This document shows, in pieces, positions 57,631-64,000 of a stretch of DNA of 64,000 nt. Numbering within the stretch: position 1 is the first letter of the stretch; the number at the start of each line of letters is the position of its first letter. This DNA comes from VGJV01 sp964646415 (lineage in GTDB: Bacteria > Patescibacteriota > Minisyncoccia > UBA6257 > 2-01-FULL-56-20), in contig CAZYEL010000003.1 of assembly GCA_964646415.1 (NCBI GenBank), positions 1-64,000 of the forward strand, given 5' to 3'. The notes below the pieces were generated by a model. The model was not told where the DNA came from. It made no database searches and saw only the letters and a list, made by a program, of their open reading frames with translations. The translations under genes and the position numbers were made by a program.

Positions 57631-58398
57631 TTAATTGGAAGTTCGTTCTTTGCTCCCTGCACGGATGCCGTATACATCCATCCAGAGCATGAAGCGGATT
57701 GTAATATTTTCGGCGAGGAAATGCAAACCTGCGGAGAACGGGACGCGGGAAAATGCATTATTCTTCCATACCACCGGAACTTCCTTAATCCTGAACCCCA
57801 GCGCTTTCGCGAGTCCCAATGCCTCAACGTCAAACGCCCATCCGTTCACGCAAGTCTTCGAAAAAATCTCGCGCGCCGCACGCTCGGTGAACGCCTTGAA
57901 CCCGCACTGCGTATCCCAAATGCCCGGCAGGAGCACTACTTGCGTGAAAAGGTTCAACGCTTTCCCCGCAACTCTGCGGAAAAGGGGCTGCGGCGGGTCG
58001 AGTTTCGCGCCGCGGGCCGCGCGGGAGCCGATGACCACATCGCACCGCGCCTTCTCCTCTCCCGTAAAGTAGGGAAGCATGGCCTGAAATTGGTCGACTG
58101 AAGTTGAATTATCCGCGTCGGTAAAAAGACGGACAACTCCATGCGCCGCGAGAAATCCCTGGCGCACCACGCCCCCTTTTCCTTTGTTCGCCGCATTGTC
58201 GATAAGCGAAAGATGCGGAATGGTTTCCGCCATCCCAAGCACCACCTTCGATGTGCCGTCGGTCGAACCATCATTCACCACGATGATTTCGTATGTGAAA
58301 CCCGCACTGCGCAGATAACGGTCAATCGCAACAAGCGTCGCGGGGATACGGGTCTCTTCGTTGTATGCAGGAATGATGACGGAGAGGAAGGGGGGCAT
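57631..58398 (-). CDS. Family 2 glycosyltransferase, dolichyl-phosphate-glucose synthase-like
   Basis: 255 residues. LSVIIPAYNEETRIPATLVA, IIVVNDGSTDGTSKVVLG, GKGGVVRQGFLAA and LFTDADNSTSVDQF (DxD metal site) are the ALG5/GT2 motifs, and DTQCGFKAFTERAAREIF is the later acceptor loop. Probably transfers sugar from a nucleotide donor to a polyprenyl phosphate at the membrane. Confidence 0.88.
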   Translation of the reverse strand: MPPFLSVIIPAYNEETRIPATLVAIDRYLRSAGFTYEIIVVNDGSTDGTSKVVLGMAETIPHLSLIDNAANKGKGGVVRQGFLAAHGVVRLFTDADNSTSVDQFQAMLPYFTGEEKARCDVVIGSRAARGAKLDPPQPLFRRVAGKALNLFTQVVLLPGIWDTQCGFKAFTERAAREIFSKTCVNGWAFDVEALGLAKALGFRIKEVPVVWKNNAFSRVPFSAGLHFLAENITIRFMLWMDVYGIRAGSKERTSN

Positions 58399-58511
58399 GA
58401 AAATTTCTAATTATTCTAATTGACCTAATTTCTAAAAAAATCCCAATGACCAGCAGTTACAATTTTAGACATTGAGGCGTGGAACTTATTTAGGTTAATT
58501 AGAAATTGTGC

Positions 58512-59267
58512 TCACCTAGTGAGCACATGTCCTCCTTCTCTCGTAATCACTATAGTGTGCTCGAAATGCGCGGTGAGCGAACCATCTTTCGTGGCGAAAC
58601 TCCCGTCCGGATGCTCCTTCACTTGCCCCGATCCCGCTGCAACCATCGGCTCTATCGCAAGCACCATACCGGGAAATAGCTCCTGACCCTGCCCGGGCAC
58701 CCCGAAATTCGGCACCGCAGGCTCCTCATGAAGCTCCCGCCCAATGCCATGCCCGGTGAGCTGTTCGGCAACGGAGAAACCGGAGTGTTTCACCCGCGTG
58801 GCTATCGCCGCACCGATATCGCCTACCGTGCTTCTTGGCCGCGCCGCCGCGATTCCTGCCGCAAGAGCTTCCTTGGTTACCACACTCAAACGCCGCGCAT
58901 CAGTCGAGACATTTCCGACAAGCACCGTCCGTGCCGTATCAACATACCACCCGTCAAGTTTCAGACCGATATCAAGCTTCACCACATCTCCATCCCGTAT
59001 TGCATACTCCGAAGGAATCCCGTGCACCACCGTATCGTTCACCGACACGCACAGTGCCGCGGGATATCTTTCACCGCTCCCGGGTACGCGATACCCCAAA
59101 AATGCAGGGACCGCTCCCGCCTGCTTAATCAGGTTCCTCGCTTGCATATCAAGCTCACGAGTTTCCACTCCTACCCGCACCATATCGCAGAGTGCATCAA
59201 GTACGTGCGCAATACGCTTCCCCGCATCGGCGAGCACCTTAATCTCCGCGGAAGTTTTTATAAGCAT
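58512..59267 (-). CDS. map: Methionine aminopeptidase, type I
   Basis: 251 residues. Metal ligands appear in KLDIGLKLDGWYVDTARTV (two Asp), GHGIGRELHEEPAVPNF (His), GMVLAIEPM (Glu) and the final Glu in AHFEHTIVI. Removes N-terminal Met. Overlaps the preceding kinase gene by ten bases. Confidence 0.95.
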   Translation of the reverse strand: MLIKTSAEIKVLADAGKRIAHVLDALCDMVRVGVETRELDMQARNLIKQAGAVPAFLGYRVPGSGERYPAALCVSVNDTVVHGIPSEYAIRDGDVVKLDIGLKLDGWYVDTARTVLVGNVSTDARRLSVVTKEALAAGIAAARPRSTVGDIGAAIATRVKHSGFSVAEQLTGHGIGRELHEEPAVPNFGVPGQGQELFPGMVLAIEPMVAAGSGQVKEHPDGSFATKDGSLTAHFEHTIVITREGGHVLTR

Positions 59268-59866
59268 GAATTCCGGGCAAGTTCCTTCTCTATGTGCGAA
59301 ACCAAACGCACATACACCTTTTCGCGCGTCCCTATTCCGGAAACTTTCTTGAACCGATAGTGGCTTTTCAAAAACACCACGACTGCGGGAATATTTTTTG
59401 CATAATATTTCATCCGGTTCTTGAGGTGTTCCATCTCGTCATCCGATCGCTTCTCAATGCGTGCCCGGATACCCACCCGCTTCAACATTTCTTTCCTCGG
59501 AATGGAAAGATAGATCGCAAGAGGGTCGGTACGCCCCGCCTCACGAAACCATCTATATACGAGCTTCGCTTCACCAAGCATCTTCGGATTGCCGTTAAAA
59601 AACACTCCTCTCTTTTTCGGAGTATTGAAAATCACTTCCTTGAATTTTGCGCGGGCGAGGTGCGTGGGCGTGAGCATGCCTTTTCCCGAAGTTTCCCCGA
59701 ATTTGAAAGCGCTTCGCGCGCGGGCGCTTTTGAGCGACCGAAGCCAGCCGCCGAAATCGAATTCTTGCAACAAGGGATATTCTTTTAACAGGCGCCGCGC
59801 CTGCGTCGCCTTACCCGCAGACGGGTCACCGAGAAGAATCAGATTGAAAATTTTACTTTGTTTCAT
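59258..59866 (-). CDS. Adenylate kinase-like nucleoside monophosphate kinase (second copy)
   Basis: About 202 residues from MKQSKIFNLILLGDPSAGKA. The P-loop is GDPSAGKATQARRLL (canonical GxPGxGKGT is changed), the NMP-binding part is diverged, and the lid Arg are in RARIEKRSDDEMEHLKNR. Starts at the stop codon of the canonical adk (ATGA overlap). May prefer another nucleotide or be regulatory. Confidence 0.78.
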   Translation of the reverse strand: MKQSKIFNLILLGDPSAGKATQARRLLKEYPLLQEFDFGGWLRSLKSARARSAFKFGETSGKGMLTPTHLARAKFKEVIFNTPKKRGVFFNGNPKMLGEAKLVYRWFREAGRTDPLAIYLSIPRKEMLKRVGIRARIEKRSDDEMEHLKNRMKYYAKNIPAVVVFLKSHYRFKKVSGIGTREKVYVRLVSHIEKELARNSCL

Positions 59867-60444
59867 GCTGCGATTCCAAACGCGCGCCACACGTTCTTCT
59901 CGACGTCGCCGACGGAAGGTTTCCCGTCAATGGTGAAAAAATCGGTCCGCTCGCGAAGCATGCCCAACATCGGTACCGTGTTTGTTTCATAATCCGCAAG
60001 CCGCCGCTCGATTGCCGCGCGCGTGTCGTCGCTCCTCCCCTCCTTCTCCGCACGAAGCAGGAGCCGCTTTAAAGATTCTTCCTTCGGTATGTCCAAAAAC
60101 ACCGTCGCGAAACGCGCCTTGCCACGGGATTTCAAAAGACCAAGCAAAAATTCCGCCTGACCCACTCGCCGGGGAATGCCATCGAATACGATACCCTTCT
60201 CGCGCGGGAGGGATTCGAGTTCCCGCGCCACCACGCTGAGAAGTTCTTCGTCCGTAAAAAGCCTTCCCGTTTTCAAAATGTCCCGTGCGCGCTCACCGCT
60301 TGAAGTAACCACTTCGGCGTTTTTCCGGAGAATCGCTCCCGTGTCCCAAAAGAAAAAAGCGAGCTTGTCCGCAAGCACCTTTGCCTGCGTACCTTTGCCC
60401 GAACCTTGGGGGCCTAATACGAAAATTGCGTCAAAACTCTTCAT
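59863..60444 (-). CDS. adk: Adenylate kinase
   Basis: 193 residues, short-lid form. P-loop VLGPQGSGKGTQAKVLA, GIVFDGIPRRVGQAEF, LLRAEKEGRSDDTRAAIERR (lid Arg, no zinc cysteines). Balances adenine nucleotides. Placed directly downstream of secY, as in many bacteria. Confidence 0.92.
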   Translation of the reverse strand: MKSFDAIFVLGPQGSGKGTQAKVLADKLAFFFWDTGAILRKNAEVVTSSGERARDILKTGRLFTDEELLSVVARELESLPREKGIVFDGIPRRVGQAEFLLGLLKSRGKARFATVFLDIPKEESLKRLLLRAEKEGRSDDTRAAIERRLADYETNTVPMLGMLRERTDFFTIDGKPSVGDVEKNVWRAFGIAA

Positions 60445-60445
60445 G

Positions 60446-60534
60446 GAGTATTCGCGAATAATGCTAATTTGGATTCAATAATGCGAATCCTATTTGCGTT
60501 ATTTGCCTCAATTCGCGTTATTAGCGATTACTCC
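60446..60534. repeat. Repeat with hairpin, copy between secY and adk
   Basis: Contains TATTTGCGTTATTTGCCT and ATTCGCGTTATTAGCGATTA; matches 61807-61875 across about 50 bases. It starts GAGTATTCGCGAATAATGC and can fold back on its end. The two copies flank secY. Confidence 0.65.
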
Positions 60535-61805
60535 TATTGTATGCCTTCGTACTCCCGCACGGTAAGCTGGGAATCAATCTGCCGCATGGTCTCAAGAGCA
60601 ACCGCCACCACGATGAGAAGCGCCGTACCGCTCACGGTCAAAACCGCCACGCCCGTAAGCGACTGCACAATGATAGGCAGCACCGCAATGAGCCCGAGGA
60701 AAATGGCCCCGAAGAACGTGACGCGGTTCACTGTCTTTGAGAAATACTGCTCCGTCATCTCGCCGGGACGGATTCCGGGAATAAAGCCGCCGCCACGCTG
60801 GAGATTTTTCGCAACCTCCGAAGGGTTGAACGTAATAGAGGTGTAAAAATAGGTGAATGCGAACACGAGGAAGAAGTAAATGATGCCGTAGAACAACTGA
60901 TTATTCAATACGCGGACCACAAACTCGTTCACCTGCACGCCCACGGCAGGAATAAACGCCGTGAGAATCTGCGCAATGAACTGGGGGAAAAGCAATACGG
61001 AAATCGCGAAAATCAAGGGAATCATGCCCGCTTGGTTCACTTTAAGCGGCAGATAGCTCGAAACGCCGCCATACATCTTCATTCCGCGCACGCGGCGCGC
61101 GTAGGCGACGGGAACTTTGCGTTCACCCTCGTTCAGATACACCACACCGAGGATTACGAGGAGAAGCACCGCCACGAATCCGATATACGTGGGAAGGCGG
61201 GCGGGGGTATAGGAGAGGAACGCGAGGCGTATGTCACCCGGAAGCTGGCTCACAATCCCCGCCAGGATGATGAGCGAAACGCCGTTCCCTACCTTGTGCT
61301 CCGTAATGAGTTCCCCGAGCCACAACGCAATCATAGACCCGGCGGTAATCGCCGCCACGTTGGTGAGCATGTTCCACACACTCGGCTGGTCAATCACTCC
61401 TTGCGAAACAAGAAGCGTAAGGAATCCGTACGCATTAAACACCGCGAGCGGCACGGTAAGAAGCCGGGAGTATTGGTTAAACTTCGCCCGCCCGCGCGCG
61501 CCGTCCTCGTAATACATCTCCTTAAACTTCGGGAAGATGAGCGTCAAGAGCTGCATGATGATGGTTGCCGTAATGTAGGGTCCCACTCCCAGCATCATCA
61601 CGGAAAGATTCTCCAGCCCGCCCCCCGAGAAAAAGTTCAAGAAGCCAAGAAGCTGGTTGGAATTGAAATAGTTTTCAAGCCGCAAGGCGTCGACGCCCGG
61701 AATGGGAATCGCCGCAAGGAAACGGTATGCGACAAGAAACCCCAACACCATAAGCACTTTCCTGCGGATATCGGGCACACGAAAAATTTGGAGGAATCGG
61801 TTCAT
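60534..61805 (-). CDS. secY: Protein translocase subunit SecY
   Basis: 423 residues, ten membrane helices. VLMVLGFLVAYRFLAAIPIP opens it, LGVGPYITATIIMQLLT and GGFIPGIRPGEMTEQY (cytoplasmic loop 5) are conserved. Forms the core channel with SecE and SecG. Between rplO and adk, the usual spc-operon position. Confidence 0.96.
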   Translation of the reverse strand: MNRFLQIFRVPDIRRKVLMVLGFLVAYRFLAAIPIPGVDALRLENYFNSNQLLGFLNFFSGGGLENLSVMMLGVGPYITATIIMQLLTLIFPKFKEMYYEDGARGRAKFNQYSRLLTVPLAVFNAYGFLTLLVSQGVIDQPSVWNMLTNVAAITAGSMIALWLGELITEHKVGNGVSLIILAGIVSQLPGDIRLAFLSYTPARLPTYIGFVAVLLLVILGVVYLNEGERKVPVAYARRVRGMKMYGGVSSYLPLKVNQAGMIPLIFAISVLLFPQFIAQILTAFIPAVGVQVNEFVVRVLNNQLFYGIIYFFLVFAFTYFYTSITFNPSEVAKNLQRGGGFIPGIRPGEMTEQYFSKTVNRVTFFGAIFLGLIAVLPIIVQSLTGVAVLTVSGTALLIVVAVALETMRQIDSQLTVREYEGIQ

Positions 61806-61806
61806 A

Positions 61807-61875
61807 GAGCAGTCGCGAATAATGCGAGCGTTATTTGCGTTATTTGCCTTGATTCGCGTTATTCGCGACTACTCC
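61807..61875. repeat. Repeat with hairpin, copy between rplO and secY
   Basis: AGTCGCGAATAA and TTATTCGCGACT form the ends of a hairpin; the inside matches the copy at 60446-60534. Its end overlaps the last codons of rplO, so the terminal residues VANNANQGK of L15 come from repeat DNA. Confidence 0.65.
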
Positions 61876-62316
61876 CCCAGCCTTCTCAATTTTCATTCTA
61901 GCAGATGCGGAAGTCGGAATGCCCCGCACTTCAATCGCGATATCAATCTCGCCGCCGCCCAGAATCTTCACCGCTCCGCGGAACTCCGTCGGTACGATTC
62001 CTGTTTGCACAAGCACCTCGGGGGTAACCGTCACTAATGTTCCCTTGTTTCCCTGAAGAGGCCGGAGGGCGGACGCGAGCGCTTCGAGACTCAACGGTAG
62101 AGCGCGATCGCTTTTCGGTTTATTGCGGAAACCCCGGCGCTTCGGAATCCGGATAATCAAATCCCGCACCGCAGGCCGCATACGCCGACCCGCGCGGGAC
62201 TTTTGCCCTTTCACACCGCGACCCGAATAACTCCCGCGTTTCCCGCCGCGTCCGATGCGTATCGCGCGCTTCCGCGCCGGAATTCTTTTTACATCATGAA
62301 GTTGCATGGATGTCAT
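61840..62316 (-). CDS. rplO: 50S ribosomal protein L15 (uL15)
   Basis: 158 residues. RIGRGGKRGSYSGRGVKGQK near the start is the uL15 signature, then IRIPKRRGFRNKP. Start ATG at 62316 overlaps the S5 stop (ATGA), so there is no uL30 gene between. The C-terminus VANNANQGK lies in repeat DNA. Confidence 0.95.
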   Translation of the reverse strand: MTSMQLHDVKRIPARKRAIRIGRGGKRGSYSGRGVKGQKSRAGRRMRPAVRDLIIRIPKRRGFRNKPKSDRALPLSLEALASALRPLQGNKGTLVTVTPEVLVQTGIVPTEFRGAVKILGGGEIDIAIEVRGIPTSASARMKIEKAGGVVANNANQGK

Positions 62317-62804
62317 TGATTTCCTGTACCCGCTGTTTTTACCCGTGCCGGACGCAATTTTCGAAGCGCGGCGATTGTCGCCAAGCCGTTGGTAAGCTTA
62401 TTGGGCGTCCTTCCCAAACACTTCGCCGTTGCATCTTTCACCCCTGCAAGCGCAAGCACCGCGCGCACCGCGCCACCCGCACGGATACCGTGCCCGGAAG
62501 GAGCCGGCTTCAAGAGAACGCGCGCCGCGCTGTACTTCGCATATACCTGGTGGGGAATCGTCCGGTTGTCGAGAAGCGAAACCGAAAACAGCGCTTTTTT
62601 TGCAGCCGCCTTCGCTTTCGCAACCGACTGCGCCACATCAATACCCTTCGCGATGCCGATGCCCACCTGTCCCTTCTCGTCGCCGAGCACGAGAGTCACC
62701 CGGAAACGGAAACGCTTCCCTCCCGCAACCACGCGCGTCACGCGGCGAAGGTCGAGCATCTTCTCCTTAAATCCCTCTTTTCTTGCCGTAGAAATCTCAC
62801 GCAT
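62313..62804 (-). CDS. rpsE: 30S ribosomal protein S5 (uS5)
   Basis: About 163 residues from MREISTARKEGFKEKM. RVTRVVAGGKRFRFRVTLVL and GDEKGQVGIGIAKGIDV are the uS5 double-stranded RNA-binding domain; APSGHGIRAGGAVRAVLALA follows. Four bases after the L18 stop. Confidence 0.95.
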   Translation of the reverse strand: MREISTARKEGFKEKMLDLRRVTRVVAGGKRFRFRVTLVLGDEKGQVGIGIAKGIDVAQSVAKAKAAAKKALFSVSLLDNRTIPHQVYAKYSAARVLLKPAPSGHGIRAGGAVRAVLALAGVKDATAKCLGRTPNKLTNGLATIAALRKLRPARVKTAGTGNQ

Positions 62805-62808
62805 ATAA

Positions 62809-63165
62809 TTATAATTTGAGTCCCGCCGCACGCGCTCCTTCAGCCACCGCCTTCACGCGTCCATGATAGCGATAGGCCCCCCGGTCGAATGCCGCCTTCG
62901 CGACGCCCGCCTTGACCGCCCGCTCGGCAACAAGTGCCCCCACCCGCTCGGCAATGGAAGTTTTCCCTTTCTTATCTTTAACTTCGCGGCTTGACGCATA
63001 CGCGAGCGTAATACCGCGGGCGTCATCAATAAGCTGGACGTACATCCCGCGATTGCTGCGGAATACCGAAAGGCGAGGGCATGCCGCATTTCCCACAAGA
63101 CGCGCGCGAGCACGGTTCGCCCGCCGCTTTCTTACTACGTTCATATGTGCCCTTGAGTTTGCCAT
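62809..63165 (-). CDS. rplR: 50S ribosomal protein L18 (uL18)
   Basis: 118 residues from MANSRAHMNVVRKRRANR. PRLSVFRSNRGMYVQLIDD and the C-terminal FDRGAYRYHGRVKAVAEGAR are uL18 signatures. Start chosen for its four-base gap to rplF. Confidence 0.95.
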   Translation of the reverse strand: MANSRAHMNVVRKRRANRARARLVGNAACPRLSVFRSNRGMYVQLIDDARGITLAYASSREVKDKKGKTSIAERVGALVAERAVKAGVAKAAFDRGAYRYHGRVKAVAEGARAAGLKL

Positions 63166-63169
63166 TTTT

Positions 63170-63718
63170 TTATGCCGCCGCACCCGCAGTCGCCGCCGCT
63201 TTTTTGCCCGCTTTTCTGCGAATAACCTCTCCTTTATAGCGAATTCCTTTCCCCTTGTAAGGTTCCGGCGGCTTCAACGCGCGGATACGCGCCGTCACTT
63301 CTCCCACCAGGGTTTTATCCGAACCGGATACCTTTACGCTTCCCTTTTCCACGGCAACTGCAATGCCGTCCGGAAGAGGCACGCGAACCGGGTTCACAAA
63401 CCCAAGGTTCAACACGAGCGTCTTCCCTTCGAGTGCGGCTTTGAAACCCACGCCTTCAATTTCCAAGACTTTGGTAAATCCCTGTGAAACACCCTCAACC
63501 GCATTTCTCGTGTGCGCCCATACCGTGCCGCACGATGCGGAAAATTCCTCATCGGGACATTCAAAAGAAACTTTCTTCTCCTCGCACATCACGCGCACTC
63601 CGTGAAGTACGGGAACCACAAGCGTGCCTTTCGGCCCCTGCACGGTAATCTGCCCTCCCTCCTCGCGGGCGCTCACGCCGTCGGGAATATGAATCGGTTT
63701 TTTGGTAAGACGAGACAT
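63170..63718 (-). CDS. rplF: 50S ribosomal protein L6 (uL6)
   Basis: 182 residues from MSRLTKKPIHIPDGV. QGPKGTLVVPV, GVSQGFTKVLEIEGVGFKA and the C-terminal PPEPYKGKGIRYKGEVIRRK are uL6 signatures, followed by an Ala-rich tail. Confidence 0.95.
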   Translation of the reverse strand: MSRLTKKPIHIPDGVSAREEGGQITVQGPKGTLVVPVLHGVRVMCEEKKVSFECPDEEFSASCGTVWAHTRNAVEGVSQGFTKVLEIEGVGFKAALEGKTLVLNLGFVNPVRVPLPDGIAVAVEKGSVKVSGSDKTLVGEVTARIRALKPPEPYKGKGIRYKGEVIRRKAGKKAAATAGAAA

Positions 63719-63722
63719 GTTT

Positions 63723-64000
63723 TTACCAAACTTCAAAGAGATACTCGCCTCCCACATTTTGCTTGCGAGCCTCGACATTGCTCATTACCCCCTTTGAAGT
63801 CGAAAGAATAGCCACGCCAAACCCTTGCCGCACCGGCTTCAACTCCGCATACGGCCGGTACACCCGCCGCCCGGGTTTACTCATAATCTTTACTCCTTCA
63901 ATACGGGGCTTTCCGCTTTCGTACTTTAGCCGCACCTCAAGCATGCTCCGTCTGCCAACCGTTTTCCGCTGCACGTCTTTTACGAAACGCTTTTCGGCAA
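63723..64000 (-). CDS. rpsH: 30S ribosomal protein S8 (uS8), N-terminus beyond window
   Basis: The C-terminal about 92 residues: SGKPRIEGVKIMSKPGRRVY, GFGVAILSTSKGVMSNVEAR and GGEYLFEVW end. The frame stays open to the window edge (AEKRFVKDVQRK), so the GTG-initiated 83-residue version is not the true start. Confidence 0.95.
   Translation of the reverse strand, partial: AEKRFVKDVQRKTVGRRSMLEVRLKYESGKPRIEGVKIMSKPGRRVYRPYAELKPVRQGFGVAILSTSKGVMSNVEARKQNVGGEYLFEVW

Overview
The window looks like a piece of a Patescibacteria (Candidate Phyla Radiation, CPR) genome, most like Parcubacteria. Three things point there. The ribosomal block runs S8-L6-L18-S5-L15-SecY, with S5 joined to L15 by an ATGA overlap and no uL30 gene between them, which is a known CPR trait. 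Most genes are short, tightly packed and made of small exported or single-pass membrane proteins. There are also six copies of a large cysteine-rich double zinc-ribbon family that I associate with CPR genomes. TGA is a normal stop: release factor 2 is present and carries an in-frame UGA frameshift site, so the UGA-glycine code of Gracilibacteria/SR1 does not apply.

Layout. 1-6.4 kb: a MacAB-type efflux operon (adaptor, ATPase, permease) and small exported proteins. 6.4-18.6 kb: guaA, then five tandem cysteine-rich zinc-ribbon paralogs (7991-18410) interrupted by a DUF4238 gene, a toxin-antitoxin pair and paralog fragments; a sixth paralog lies at 46683-48491. 18.7-29.8 kb: a cobalamin region, with a B12 riboswitch and attenuator, a transcobalamin-like secreted protein and a membrane-anchored partner on the plus strand, and ArsR regulator, B12-dependent ribonucleotide reductase (nrdJ), cob(I)alamin adenosyltransferase, ECF-type substrate-binding protein and two DoxX proteins on the minus strand. 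A large AT-rich metalloprotease sits between the two halves. 30-31.9 kb: two methyltransferases and an HXXEE-like membrane protein.

31.9-39.4 kb: a compact 15-gene minus-strand metal-handling operon. It starts at a CsoR-family repressor with its own operator and includes a CopA P-type ATPase, four tiny TRASH/YHS metal-binding proteins, DUF302, DUF2933, DUF2892, a lycopene-cyclase-fold protein and an ICMT-like methyltransferase. 39.4-43.8 kb: an envelope thiol/redox block (thioredoxin-like protein, CcdA, DUF1573, small membrane proteins). 43.8-46.6 kb: accessory DNA with a 51-bp direct repeat, two unknown genes, a RelE-type toxin-antitoxin pair, an IS30-family element and the gene it truncated.

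46.7-64 kb: mostly housekeeping genes: ftsX, ftsE, prfB, tRNA-Thr(CGU), dnaE, a type I restriction specificity-subunit remnant, a cytidylyltransferase-like gene, lysS, greA, a family 2 glycosyltransferase, map, two nucleotide kinases, secY and ribosomal proteins. Throughout the window, short GC-rich palindromes occur between genes and also in frame inside genes (prfB, three zinc-ribbon paralogs, two exported proteins), like the palindromic elements known from Rickettsia.
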